Virus record (IMG/VR): IMGVR_UViG_3300031886_000010
Location: 1 to 43,851 of that record
Direction: 5' to 3' (one strand)
DNA from: a virus
DNA length: 43,851 bases
Of the stretch, positions 20,759 to 29,402 are shown one piece after another; position 1 is the first letter of the stretch, and each line of letters begins with the position of its first letter. The translations under genes were made by a program, and so were the position numbers. The notes under the pieces are model-generated. The model was not told where the DNA came from and did not search any database. It was given only the letters and a program-made list of their open reading frames with translations.

Positions 20759-21103
20759 ATGAAGGTCGAGTTTGAACTCAGCGAACAGACGGTTCGCGCG
20801 ATCAAAGCAATCGTGGCGGATGCGGTAAAAGAGGCGCTTACCGACTCTGGACAGACGGTAGACCTCTCTACCAGCCCCGTGACGATTCCTGTTGCGGAGG
20901 GCAAACAGGCCCCGGCCACCGTTGACAGTATGTCCCCAGGCGACATCCGGGAACTCGCGAAAGAGTTCGCAAAGCAGAGGGGGAGTAGGGGCCGGGAAGC
21001 CCTGCTTTCTGTCCTGAAGAAGTTCAACGCCAAGTCTATTTCGGCGGTAAAGACCGAGGACATCCCGGAACTCGCCAAGACCTTGGCGGCGGGGATCAAG
21101 TAA
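20759..21103 (+). CDS. unknown phage replication-region protein, 114 aa
   Basis: A helical N-terminus (EQTVRAIKAIVADAVKEAL), a Pro/Ser linker, then a C-terminal domain (DIRELAKEFAKQRG...ALLSVLKKFNAKSISAV...ELAKTL) of a kind often found next to phage replication genes. Function unknown. Followed by two GC-rich hairpins. Confidence 0.65.
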   Translation: MKVEFELSEQTVRAIKAIVADAVKEALTDSGQTVDLSTSPVTIPVAEGKQAPATVDSMSPGDIRELAKEFAKQRGSRGREALLSVLKKFNAKSISAVKTEDIPELAKTLAAGIK

Positions 21104-21105
21104 CT

Positions 21106-21169
21106 CCGGGGCCCTCCCCCGGATGCCGGGGAGTCGAGAGTGCTTACCTCCGGGCGCTCTCCTCCCCGG
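21106..21169 (+). terminator. double GC hairpin between genes
   Basis: First stem CCGGGG/CCCCGG at 21106-21122. The second is longer: CCGGGGAG (21126-21133) pairs with CTCCCCGG (21162-21169), with GAGAG/CTCTC inside, and the loop carries GCTTAC. No T-run follows, so it may attenuate or protect RNA rather than end transcription; the gene at 21193 has no other promoter in this gap. Confidence 0.45.
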
Positions 21170-21192
21170 CAGTATTTCGAGGAAAGACACCT

Positions 21193-22518
21193 ATGAAGCA
21201 CGCAAGTCTTGGAGCATCTTCGGCATCTCGGTGGATGAACTGTACCAGCAGTCCGTCGCTCATCGAGACGCTCGACCCAGAACTCCGCAACCGCTCCAGC
21301 ATATTCGCTGAAGAGGGATCGGCGGCGCACGCCTTTGCCGAGTACGCCGCGATCTACGTGGTTCGGGAACGGAAGCGCTTTGACAAAGACCTACGTGGTC
21401 GCAGTATCGGGCGACTCGACGGCGGTTACTACATTCTGGGCGGCGACCACGAGTACCCCGATCCGGGCACGCTTACTTTTGAAATCAACGACGAGATGCA
21501 CAACGCGGTGCAGGTTTACGCCGACACCATCTTGCAGTTCTGCGAAGAGTCGGTAGCGTGGCCGCGCGGGATGGTCGAAACTACCGTGTTCCCGTTGGGG
21601 CAAGATAAAGAGGTATACGGAACCGCAGACTGCATCCTACACGATACTGCGGGCGGAACTATATGGGTGATCGACTTCAAGTACGGGAGGGGCGTTAAGG
21701 TTACGGCCCAGAAAAACCCGCAGGCGATGTTCTACGCAGCCGGGGTGGTGGAATCTGCCTTCGGCGACAGCGAGATCGCGGATGGCGTTGACATCGTATC
21801 CAAGGTTAAAGTGAACATCGTCATCGTCCAGCCACGTGTCGAGTTTGCGGACGGTCGCAGTATCTCGGATTGGCGCACTACCGTTGGGGAAATTAGAAGT
21901 TGGGTCAACGACGAACTCCTCCCCGCCGTCGAGTATACTACGAATCCTGCCCTCGCGAAGTACGAGGTTGGGGGGTACTGCCGCTGGTGCCCCGCTGCTG
22001 CGATTTGCCCCCTACAGCAAGCGACTGCCCTGAAGCAGGCGCAAGAAGCGTTTGGCGGCGATCTCGAAACCCTACCGCTGAGTGAGGCCAAGAACGTGGA
22101 ACTCATTATCCCGGATGCCAATGACCTCGACGGCATATCGTCTGCCCTGAAGATCGCAGCTGTCCTCGACAACTGGTCTGCCAGGGTCAAGGATCTCGCC
22201 GACAACCAAGCGGTGAAAAACAACAAAAGGCTTCCTGGGTTCAAGGTTGTCCGCAAGCGGACTAACCGAAAGTGGGTCTCCGAAAAGGCCCTGGAACAGG
22301 AGCTTCGCGAAATGGGCGCTCTGGATAGGGCCACCAACGTAAAGATCAAGTCGCCGACCCAGCTTGAGAAGGCGGGGTTCGACAAGGACTTCGTCTCAGA
22401 GCGGTCGCTCAAGCCGGATGGCGGCATGACGGTAGTTCCCGAGGACGACCCCCGTAAGGAAGCCTCAAACGCAGTTCTGGCTTTCAGTGAAGCCAGCCCC
22501 CACACGGAGAGCAACTGA
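21193..22518 (+). CDS. DUF2800 PD-(D/E)XK nuclease (RecB/Cas4-like)
   Basis: A 441-aa DUF2800 family protein. The N-terminus HASLGASSASRWMNC...FAEEGSAAH is the family signature. The nuclease core is GTADCILHD (about residue 143) and WVIDFKYGRG (about 158), then a conserved QAMFYA helix. A Cys cluster, YCRWCPAAAICP near residue 261, with an earlier Cys could bind an iron-sulfur cluster as in Cas4/AddB nucleases. Such genes usually stand beside DUF2815 and DNA polymerase A genes, as here, and are thought to act in recombination or replication. Confidence 0.85.
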   Translation: MKHASLGASSASRWMNCTSSPSLIETLDPELRNRSSIFAEEGSAAHAFAEYAAIYVVRERKRFDKDLRGRSIGRLDGGYYILGGDHEYPDPGTLTFEINDEMHNAVQVYADTILQFCEESVAWPRGMVETTVFPLGQDKEVYGTADCILHDTAGGTIWVIDFKYGRGVKVTAQKNPQAMFYAAGVVESAFGDSEIADGVDIVSKVKVNIVIVQPRVEFADGRSISDWRTTVGEIRSWVNDELLPAVEYTTNPALAKYEVGGYCRWCPAAAICPLQQATALKQAQEAFGGDLETLPLSEAKNVELIIPDANDLDGISSALKIAAVLDNWSARVKDLADNQAVKNNKRLPGFKVVRKRTNRKWVSEKALEQELREMGALDRATNVKIKSPTQLEKAGFDKDFVSERSLKPDGGMTVVPEDDPRKEASNAVLAFSEASPHTESN

Positions 22519-22742
22519 TGAGCGCGGCCTTAGTCGCAGCATTGGCCGCCGGGTTTGTTTTATGTGTTTTCGTTTGGTGGAAGGCGTTCCCCGAAGACTT
22601 TCGCGCTCCATCATACGCGGAGCAACATATAACTAAGAAATACACCCCCTTGACTATTGATGACATTGGTATGCCCGAGGATTACTTTGCTTGGAGAGCA
22701 GCCGAAGATTTCGCCAAAGGCTTGACAAGGGGTAGCACCTAA
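22518..22742 (+). CDS. single-pass membrane protein, 74 aa
   Basis: One N-terminal membrane helix (ALVAALAAGFVLCVFVWW) and a 50-residue polar tail. It starts at a TGATG overlap with the nuclease gene. The end contains the next promoter. Function unknown. Confidence 0.6.
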   Translation: MSAALVAALAAGFVLCVFVWWKAFPEDFRAPSYAEQHITKKYTPLTIDDIGMPEDYFAWRAAEDFAKGLTRGST

Positions 22743-22750
22743 GCTATACT
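22722..22750 (+). promoter_or_regulatory. sigma-70 promoter
   Basis: TTGACA (22722-22727), 17 nt, TATACT (22745-22750), driving the single-strand binding protein gene at 22811. Its leader has a TTGTGGCAGTGTTGCCGCAA hairpin and an AGGAGG site. Confidence 0.85.
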
Positions 22751-22810
22751 CCGACTTGTTGTGGCAGTGTTGCCGCAACATACCCAAAACGGACTAAAAA
22801 GGAGGCCAGC

Positions 22811-23344
22811 ATGGCCAATTCAAGTCGCAAACTCGTGTCCCCGGTGGGACGCCTCTCCTTCCCCGCACTCTTCGTGCCGGAAGTGAATCAAAACAACCCG
22901 TCCGCCACTGCCAAGTACAGCACGATTATCGTGTTCGACAAGGACACGGACATCGCCCCCCTGGAAGAGATCATCGCCGAGGCCCGCGAAGCCAAGTTCG
23001 GTCAGGATGTTCCTTCCAATTTCCGAAATCCGATCCGAGATGGTTCGGAGAAGGCCCACCTCGGTGAGCCGTTCGGCGAGGGCACCAAGTTCGTGACCGC
23101 CAAGTCGAACTTCCAACCGGGCATCGTCGGCCCCGACCTCCAGCCGGTCATCGACCAGAACGAGGTCTATCCCGGAGTCTACGCTCGACTCCAGATCCAT
23201 GCCTTTGGTTATGGCACCAACGGCAACAACGGTGTCGGAATTGGCCTCGACAATGTCCAGAAGGTCAAGGACGGCGGCGCTCTCGACGGTCGCGTCGATG
23301 CGTCTTCCGCTTTCGATGCAGTAGAGGTGGATGACCTCCTCTAA
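22811..23344 (+). CDS. DUF2815 single-strand DNA-binding protein
   Basis: A 177-aa DUF2815 family protein: beta-rich OB-like body starting VSPVGRLSFPALFVPE, with IRDG and FGYGTNGNNGVGIGLDNVQ in conserved positions, and an acidic tail (AFDAVEVDDLL) like that of SSB proteins. It is expected to coat single-stranded DNA during replication. A strong own promoter and AGGAGG site suit a protein needed in large amounts. Followed by a hairpin. Confidence 0.8.
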   Translation: MANSSRKLVSPVGRLSFPALFVPEVNQNNPSATAKYSTIIVFDKDTDIAPLEEIIAEAREAKFGQDVPSNFRNPIRDGSEKAHLGEPFGEGTKFVTAKSNFQPGIVGPDLQPVIDQNEVYPGVYARLQIHAFGYGTNGNNGVGIGLDNVQKVKDGGALDGRVDASSAFDAVEVDDLL

Positions 23345-23354
23345 CACTGCACCT

Positions 23355-23386
23355 GGGGCTGCCCGGTCCCTTTCCCGGGTAGCCCC
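23355..23386 (+). terminator. hairpin between ssDNA-binding and polymerase genes
   Basis: GGGGCTGCCCGG / CCGGGTAGCCCC stem of 12 bp with one G-T pair, and an 8-nt loop. Weak T content downstream (TTCC); likely a partial terminator that lowers polymerase expression relative to the upstream gene. Confidence 0.5.
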
Positions 23387-23405
23387 TTCCGCCCCCCTCC
23401 ACCTA

Positions 23406-25535
23406 ATGCACAAAAACAACCACGTCACTATAGATTTTGAAACGAGGAGCCCGACCGATATTCGGTACGGGGCGCACCGTTACGCCCAAGATGATCAAAC
23501 CGAAGTAATGTGCCTCGCCTGGATAGCGCCGGGGGACGCTGACGTAAACCTCTGGGCACCTGCTTACCCCCACGTCGGGCTACCGGAGCGGGGAGTCGAG
23601 TTGCTCCCCAAGCTCTTCAAGGCGATAGAGGACCGCGTCCCCATCGAGGCCCACAACGCCTCATTTGAGCGTGCGGTCTGGGAGTACATTTGCGTGCCTA
23701 AGATGGGTTGGCCCGCGATACTGCCCGAGCAGTGGCGGTGTTCGGCCTCGGTGGCCGCATCTTTCGCCTTACCTCGCTCCCTGGACGGAGTGTCACAGGC
23801 GCTTAACGTCTCCCACAAGAAAGACATGACGGGCAACAAGATCATGAAGCGAATCTCCAAGCCCCGCGCTCCACTCAAGAAGGACATGGAGATCGTTGCG
23901 GAGCAACGCCTGGGCGACCCCAAGCTCTGGAGGGAAGTTCCCCAGCCCAAGACCGTCTTTCTGCTAAACGAGATGAACCCGGATCTGGACCTATCGAAGA
24001 TTTACCCTTGGCACGAGGATAAGAATGATCTGGAGAAACTGTTCTCCTATTGCAAGGACGACGTCCGGGTAGAGAAGATGGTTTCTGAGCGACTCAGTGC
24101 CGGTCTGAGCGACAAAGAGTTGAAGGTTTGGCGACTAGACCAGACCATGAACTTTCGCGGGGTGCATCTCGATACCGCGCTAGTTGACAAGGCTCTTGAG
24201 ATTTCGGAGGAATGTTCCGATAGCGCGAACGAGCGCATCTCCGAGCTTACCGATGGGGCGGTGACCTCGGTGAACCAGCGTACTAAGTTCCTAAAGTGGC
24301 TCAACGATCAGCCCGGTGAAGGCCGTCTGGAAGACCTCCAGAAAGCTACCGTCGAGGATGCCGTCGCTACGCCACGGGACTGGTCCGATGACGCTATGGA
24401 GGCGTTGCTCTTGCGCCAGTCCGGTTCAAAGACTTCCACCAAGAAGTATGAAGCCATGTCCAAGAGCATCTGCGGCGACAACCGGGCCCGAGGACTCCTG
24501 TACTACCACGGCGCGGATACGGGCCGGTGGGCGGGTAGAATCGTCCAGCCTCAGAACTTTCCCCGTGGGGAGATCAACGAAGACATCGACGTACTGTGCG
24601 AAGACGTTCTAAGCAATGACGCCAAGATGCTGGACACTCTTTATGGTGACGCAATGTCGGTCCTCTCCAGCGCCCTCAGAGGCGCGATCACCGCAGCGCC
24701 GGGGCACGATCTTATCTGCGCGGACTACTCCGCTATCGAGGCCAGGGGTGTATTCTGGCTCGCCGGGGACACCCGTGCGCTTGACATCTTGCGATCTGGT
24801 AAAGACATCTACAAGGACATGGCCACACAGATTTACAGCGTGGGCTACGACGAGGTAACCAAGGCGCAGAGACAGACAGGCAAACAGGCCGTTCTCGGCC
24901 TTGGTTACCAGATGGGCGCCCAGAAGTTCCAGACCACTGCGGAAGGGTACGGCATGGTCTTCGATGAGGAGTTCTGCCAAAGGGTAGTTCGCACTTACCG
25001 CGAAGTCCACCACCCCGTGAAATCCTATTGGTATGGCATCAACGACGCGGCTTTTGAGGCTTGTCGCAGGGGCAAAGGCGGAGACCCGGTAAACTTTGGA
25101 CGCCTACAGCTATTCGTCTCCAACGAGGACTTCCTGCACATCCGGCTTCCGTCCGACCGCTTACTCAGTTACTACCAGCCTCGCGTGCAGAAGGTGTGGT
25201 CGGATATGTTTCAGGAAGAGCAAACCAAGCTGACCTTCATGGGGGTTAACTCGATGAGCCGACAATTCTGCCGCCAACAGACATACGGTGGAAAGTTGAC
25301 TGAGAACGTAGTCCAAGCGCTGAGTCGAGACGTAATGGCGGAGGCCATGCTCCGAGCGGAGGAGACCGGTATCTACCTCCCTATCCTGACCGTACATGAT
25401 GAGATCGTAGCAGAGGTTCCCGAGGGAAAAGGCTCTGTTAAGGAATTTGAATCACTTATCTCCGAAAAGCCAGATTGGGCTGACGGTTTACCCCTTGAAG
25501 CGGAAGGCTGGCGTGGCGTCAGGTACCGCAAGTAG
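23406..25535 (+). CDS. polA: DNA polymerase, family A, with 3'-5' exonuclease
   Basis: A 709-aa replicative polymerase. The exonuclease motifs are DFETRS (about residue 10), AHNASFERAVW (about 80) and YCKDDVRVE (about 217). Polymerase motif A is DYSAIEARG near residue 440, motif B RQTGKQAVLGLGYQMG near 489-504 and motif C VHDEIVAE near 663. The residue that corresponds to E. coli Phe762 is Leu, the Leu762 class common in viral metagenomes. The frame is open up to 23331, but the first 25 codons overlap the hairpin; the ATG at 23406 gives the usual start just before the exonuclease motif. Confidence 0.9.
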   Translation: MHKNNHVTIDFETRSPTDIRYGAHRYAQDDQTEVMCLAWIAPGDADVNLWAPAYPHVGLPERGVELLPKLFKAIEDRVPIEAHNASFERAVWEYICVPKMGWPAILPEQWRCSASVAASFALPRSLDGVSQALNVSHKKDMTGNKIMKRISKPRAPLKKDMEIVAEQRLGDPKLWREVPQPKTVFLLNEMNPDLDLSKIYPWHEDKNDLEKLFSYCKDDVRVEKMVSERLSAGLSDKELKVWRLDQTMNFRGVHLDTALVDKALEISEECSDSANERISELTDGAVTSVNQRTKFLKWLNDQPGEGRLEDLQKATVEDAVATPRDWSDDAMEALLLRQSGSKTSTKKYEAMSKSICGDNRARGLLYYHGADTGRWAGRIVQPQNFPRGEINEDIDVLCEDVLSNDAKMLDTLYGDAMSVLSSALRGAITAAPGHDLICADYSAIEARGVFWLAGDTRALDILRSGKDIYKDMATQIYSVGYDEVTKAQRQTGKQAVLGLGYQMGAQKFQTTAEGYGMVFDEEFCQRVVRTYREVHHPVKSYWYGINDAAFEACRRGKGGDPVNFGRLQLFVSNEDFLHIRLPSDRLLSYYQPRVQKVWSDMFQEEQTKLTFMGVNSMSRQFCRQQTYGGKLTENVVQALSRDVMAEAMLRAEETGIYLPILTVHDEIVAEVPEGKGSVKEFESLISEKPDWADGLPLEAEGWRGVRYRK

Positions 25536-25545
25536 AAGGAATAAA

Positions 25546-27249
25546 ATGAGTTACGGACCGAAACTAGAGTTCAGCGACGAGCTTCACGCTCAAAAATACA
25601 GGACGGCAGGCGAGACTTTTTCCGAATCCATGAATCGGGTATCGGGGGCGTTGGCTGACGACAAGGAACACTTCCAAGAGTTGCAGGACGTTCTACGGAA
25701 TCAGCGTTTTCTCCCAGGTGGCCGTGTGCAAGCGAGTATGGGCTCGACGAGGATAGTTACTCCGATCAACTGTTACATGAGTGGCGACATTGCGGACTCC
25801 GCTGTACGCGGCGAGGGCAACATCATGCAGCGGGCTACGGAAGCCTTCGCGACGATGAGACTGGGCGGTGGTATTGGGACGAACTTCTCGACTCTCCGCC
25901 CCAACGGAGCAAACATCAAGACGCTCGATTCGTACTCATCCGGGCCAGTTTCGTTCATGCACATTTTTGACGCAGTGGGGCTTACCGTCTCGTCAAGTGG
26001 TCACCGCCGTGGCGCACAGATGGGTGTTCTCCGAGTAGACCACCCAGACGTTGAGGAGTTCGTTCATGCGAAGAACAACAGCACCTCCCTAACTGGCTTC
26101 AATATGTCCCTCCTCGTACCCGATGCGTTTATGAAGGCGGTCCGAGACGGGGGGACGTTCGACTTAGTATTCAACGGGGAGGTTGTGAAGACAATCAACC
26201 CTGCGCCTCTCTGGAATATGATTATGAGGTCCACCCACGATTACGCCGAGCCTGGGGTCATCTTCATCGACCGGATCAACGACAATAACAATCTCTGGTA
26301 CGCAGAGACGATAACCGGGACGAACCCCTGCGGGGAGATCCCTCTCCCGCCGTTCGGGGCTTGCCTTTTGGGGTCATTCAATCTTACGAAGTATGTGACC
26401 GAGGAGGGGGAGTTCGACTTCGATCTGTTCGCGGAGGACATCCCGATCTGTGTGCGGGCGCTGGACAACGTGATCGACCGCGCTCCGGTATGGCCCCTCC
26501 CGGAACAGGAAGCCGAGATGAAGTCGAAGAGACGAATTGGTATCGGGATCACGGGTCTTGCGAATGCTCTTGAGTTCATGGGTATGCCGTATGGGTCTAC
26601 CGAGTTCTGCCTCTTCACCAAGGAGGTAATGACCGCGCTCCGAGACTCCGCTTACCTCGCTTCCATCGAGATCGCGAAAGAGAAGGGACCCTTTCCTCTC
26701 TTTGGCGAGGACTTCATGAGTGGCGAGTATATCCAGCGCCTCCCGGTTCACATCTCCGACAAGATCAGGGAGAACGGAATCCGAAACTCCCACCTAATCG
26801 CTATCGCGCCAACGGGCACAATCAGTCTAACCGCAGACAACGTGTCTTCCGGGCTGGAGCCGGTGTTCGCCCACCAGTTCGACAGAACCGTCTATATGTC
26901 GGGCGGTCAGCGTACAGAATCCGTTCAGGACTACGGTCTTCGGGTATTCGGGGTAAAGGGGCGCACGGCGTCAGAACTCACGCCACAGGAGCATCTGGAC
27001 GTTCTCGCCACCTGCGCCCCGTTGGTTGACCAGTCGATCTCCAAGACGATCAACGTCCCCCACGATGTAGACTGGGAGGAGTTCAAGGGGATCTATATGC
27101 AAGCGTGGGAGCGCAAGTGCAAGGGCGTCACCACTTATCGTGTAGGTGGGGAGCGAGAAGGAATCCTGAACGAAAATGAATCCGATCCTGAAGACGAGGC
27201 CGCGGCCTGCGCCATGGACGAAACTACAGGACGATGGGAGTGCGAATAG
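25546..27249 (+). CDS. nrdJ: class II (B12-dependent) ribonucleotide reductase
   Basis: A 567-aa adenosylcobalamin-dependent reductase that makes deoxynucleotides for phage DNA. INCYMSG (about residue 73) holds the first redox Cys, NPCGEIPLPPFGAC (about 258) the active Cys and Glu, and APTGTISLTAD the conserved phosphate loop. The C-terminus ends with a CAMDETTGRWEC pair that can shuttle electrons. No ATP-cone is present and no small subunit gene follows, as expected of class II. The start at 25546 follows AGAAGGA; the frame opens inside polA. A strong hairpin lies just after the stop. Confidence 0.9.
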   Translation: MSYGPKLEFSDELHAQKYRTAGETFSESMNRVSGALADDKEHFQELQDVLRNQRFLPGGRVQASMGSTRIVTPINCYMSGDIADSAVRGEGNIMQRATEAFATMRLGGGIGTNFSTLRPNGANIKTLDSYSSGPVSFMHIFDAVGLTVSSSGHRRGAQMGVLRVDHPDVEEFVHAKNNSTSLTGFNMSLLVPDAFMKAVRDGGTFDLVFNGEVVKTINPAPLWNMIMRSTHDYAEPGVIFIDRINDNNNLWYAETITGTNPCGEIPLPPFGACLLGSFNLTKYVTEEGEFDFDLFAEDIPICVRALDNVIDRAPVWPLPEQEAEMKSKRRIGIGITGLANALEFMGMPYGSTEFCLFTKEVMTALRDSAYLASIEIAKEKGPFPLFGEDFMSGEYIQRLPVHISDKIRENGIRNSHLIAIAPTGTISLTADNVSSGLEPVFAHQFDRTVYMSGGQRTESVQDYGLRVFGVKGRTASELTPQEHLDVLATCAPLVDQSISKTINVPHDVDWEEFKGIYMQAWERKCKGVTTYRVGGEREGILNENESDPEDEAAACAMDETTGRWECE

Positions 27250-27260
27250 GACAAAAAAAA

Positions 27261-27287
27261 CCCCAGGGGCCTTGACGGCCCCCGGGG
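27261..27287. terminator. strong hairpin, terminator for leftward transcription
   Basis: CCCCAGGGGCC (27261-27271) and GGCCCCCGGGG (27277-27287) pair over 11 bp with one mismatch. On the minus strand the hairpin is followed by eight T, a classic rho-independent terminator for transcripts coming from the right. On the plus strand it is followed only by GATTTGTT, a weak terminator. Confidence 0.7.
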
Positions 27288-27300
27288 GATTTGTTACATT
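27272..27300 (+). promoter_or_regulatory. sigma-70 promoter with -35 in a hairpin loop
   Basis: TTGACG (27272-27277), 17 nt, TACATT (27295-27300). The -35 lies in the loop of the terminator hairpin. It would drive the gene at 27343. Confidence 0.6.
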
Positions 27301-27342
27301 CTTTCGCGGTAGTAATCTATGAATCTAATAGGAAGTTAAACG

Positions 27343-27729
27343 ATGGACAGCATCGAGATCGAGTTAGCCGAAGTTCTGATAACGGAGTCCCTGCGTACAC
27401 TAAGGAAACGAGCGGCCCAACTCCGTGGTTCGACCGACGTTGCCAACTCGCTAATTGCTGGTGGCCTAGACCCTAGAGACATCATTGATGCGGCGGAGGT
27501 TAGGAAGTTCGCAAATAGGTTACAGGAGTTTCGGGAGGCCAAGTGGTTCTTTTTAGCCGAGGAGAACAAATCGACCACTTTTGAAGTATGTTGTGACGCC
27601 GCAGGTTTGAACGTGGATGCGGTCCGCGACCAGATACGAAAGGATTCCGGTCTGGACTTCAACACCCGTCTCGCTCACAAAGCCGCTGCAAAATTCATGT
27701 ACAAGCGGCGGGAAACCCTCTATGGCTGA
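27343..27729 (+). CDS. unknown phage protein, 128 aa
   Basis: A helical, soluble protein with FFLAEENKSTTFEVCCDAAGLNVDAVRDQIRK in its middle, in pieces typical of a protein found in the replication region of many phages and of late-gene regulators. It could bind DNA, but no known motif is certain. It overlaps the VRR-NUC gene by 8 nt. Confidence 0.6.
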   Translation: MDSIEIELAEVLITESLRTLRKRAAQLRGSTDVANSLIAGGLDPRDIIDAAEVRKFANRLQEFREAKWFFLAEENKSTTFEVCCDAAGLNVDAVRDQIRKDSGLDFNTRLAHKAAAKFMYKRRETLYG

Positions 27730-28003
27730 ACACCTAGTAGAAAAATACGCAGCCAGAGTGGCCAAACGCCACGGGTGCTGGCCCTTAAAACTAGCCATGC
27801 TTGGAGGCCGGGGCTGGCCGGACCACACTATTTTCACAGAGGGCAGGGTTGTGTTCATCGAGTACAAGGTCCCCGGGGGAAAGTTCCAGCCCCTCCAGAA
27901 ACTCATCCACCGAAAGCTGAAAGGGTATGGGTTTCTTGTGGCCGTCTGCTCTACCAAGGAGGACGTTGACCGGTTTTTCGAGGAGCATATTAGTGGCACT
28001 TAA
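27722..28003 (+). CDS. VRR-NUC nuclease
   Basis: A 93-aa stand-alone VRR-NUC domain (PD-(D/E)XK fold): GGRGWPDHTIF (about residue 26-36) supplies the catalytic Asp and VVFIEYKVPGGK (about 42-53) the Glu-x-Lys. Small phage VRR-NUC proteins are structure-specific nucleases for branched DNA and often sit next to an SNF2 helicase, as here. ATG at 27722 overlaps the previous gene; the next start overlaps its end. Confidence 0.85.
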   Translation: MAEHLVEKYAARVAKRHGCWPLKLAMLGGRGWPDHTIFTEGRVVFIEYKVPGGKFQPLQKLIHRKLKGYGFLVAVCSTKEDVDRFFEEHISGT

Positions 28004-29402
28004 ATACGCCCCCCACGCTTATCAGGAGTTCGTCCTGACCCGGATGGAGGAGAAAGGAGTGCTTGCGCTCCTGCTCGATCCCGGTATGGGGAAGACCTCG
28101 ATCTGTCTTGAGGATTTCCGACGAAGACACTCGATTGCTGATGCAAGTCGCGCCCTCGTTGTCGCCCCACTGCGAACCTGCAAAGCCGTGTGGCCCCAGG
28201 AGGGGCGAAAATGGCTAGGCTTTAATCGGTTTAATATCCACGTCGCCCATGGAGTAGGAAAGACGGTGGAGGCCGTCAACGCCGCCGACATTACGGTAAT
28301 CAACCCCGAGGGCCTCGCATGGATGCTCAAAGAAGCCAAGAACATCAACTGGTTCGACTGCGCTTACATTGACGAGTCCACGCTCTTCAAGACAGCGTCG
28401 AGCAAGAGATCGAAGAACCTCTTCAAGTTACTCCATGCTGTCAAGGGGGGAGTGCCCTATCGGTTTATATTGACCGGCACCCCGGCACCTAACGGCGTAG
28501 CTGATCTCTATGGGCAGTTTGGACTCTTGGACCCCAGCATTCTGGGGCGCACCCTTGGGGAGTTCCGAAGCAAATACCAGTTCGCTTGTCGCCGCGCGCC
28601 GTGGGGTATGATGTGGGAACCCGGAGTGAACTCACCAGAGTTGATCCAGAAGGCAATAGCGCCCCACAGCGCAAGACTGGACGCAACAGACCACCTCGAC
28701 CTACCGGGCATTGTAAAAGTCAAGAGACAGGTGGCCTTACCCGTTGAAGCAATGCAGCTGTATAAGAAGTTGAAAGAGGATATGTTCGCCGATCTTGAAA
28801 GTGGCGAGGTTGTCGCGATCAACCCGGGGGTTCTTAGCGCCAAGTGCAGACAAGTCGCCAACGGTGCCGTCTACCTTACCGAGATTGGTGAAGGGGCGAC
28901 AGAAGAGACACGGAAGATCGAGTACATACACACCGCGAAGTGTGAGGCCCTGGACGAGCTATGGCAGGAATTAGGGCAAAAGCCGATAATGGTTGCGTAC
29001 GAGTATAAGCACGATCTGACTCAGATAAAGATGTATATGAAAGAACACCACAAGATGGTGCCCAGGTATATCGGTGGGGGCGTCCCGGAAGACGAGATCG
29101 CCGAGAGCATCGAGCAGTGGAACCGTGGAGAACTACCCATGCTTCTGGTGAACCCGCAGAGCGCCGCGCACGGACTTAACCTTCAAGCAGGAGGGCACCA
29201 CCTCTGTTGGTTCAGCATGACGTGGAATCTGGAATACTACCAACAACTGAACGGTCGCCTTTGGCGGCAGGGGCAGTCCGAAGGCGTCTTCGTGCATCAC
29301 CTAATAGCGGATAAAACTGTCGATGAGGTGGTGTGGAAGGCCATCGAACACAAGAACACTACACAGACGAAGCTACTCACTTATTTGAAGGAACTCCGAT
29401 GA
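27993..29402 (+). CDS. SNF2-family helicase
   Basis: A 469-aa DNA-dependent ATPase. Motif I is LDPGMGKTS (about residue 28), motif II YIDEST (about 125, DEST in place of DEAH), motif III ILTGTPAPNG (about 160) and motif VI QLNGRLWRQGQ (about 417). GTG at 27993 is the likely start, since AGGAG is 7 nt upstream and the alternative frame start at 27927 lies deep in the nuclease gene. Works on phage DNA with the nuclease before it, probably in replication or recombination. Confidence 0.85.
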   Translation: MALKYAPHAYQEFVLTRMEEKGVLALLLDPGMGKTSICLEDFRRRHSIADASRALVVAPLRTCKAVWPQEGRKWLGFNRFNIHVAHGVGKTVEAVNAADITVINPEGLAWMLKEAKNINWFDCAYIDESTLFKTASSKRSKNLFKLLHAVKGGVPYRFILTGTPAPNGVADLYGQFGLLDPSILGRTLGEFRSKYQFACRRAPWGMMWEPGVNSPELIQKAIAPHSARLDATDHLDLPGIVKVKRQVALPVEAMQLYKKLKEDMFADLESGEVVAINPGVLSAKCRQVANGAVYLTEIGEGATEETRKIEYIHTAKCEALDELWQELGQKPIMVAYEYKHDLTQIKMYMKEHHKMVPRYIGGGVPEDEIAESIEQWNRGELPMLLVNPQSAAHGLNLQAGGHHLCWFSMTWNLEYYQQLNGRLWRQGQSEGVFVHHLIADKTVDEVVWKAIEHKNTTQTKLLTYLKELR

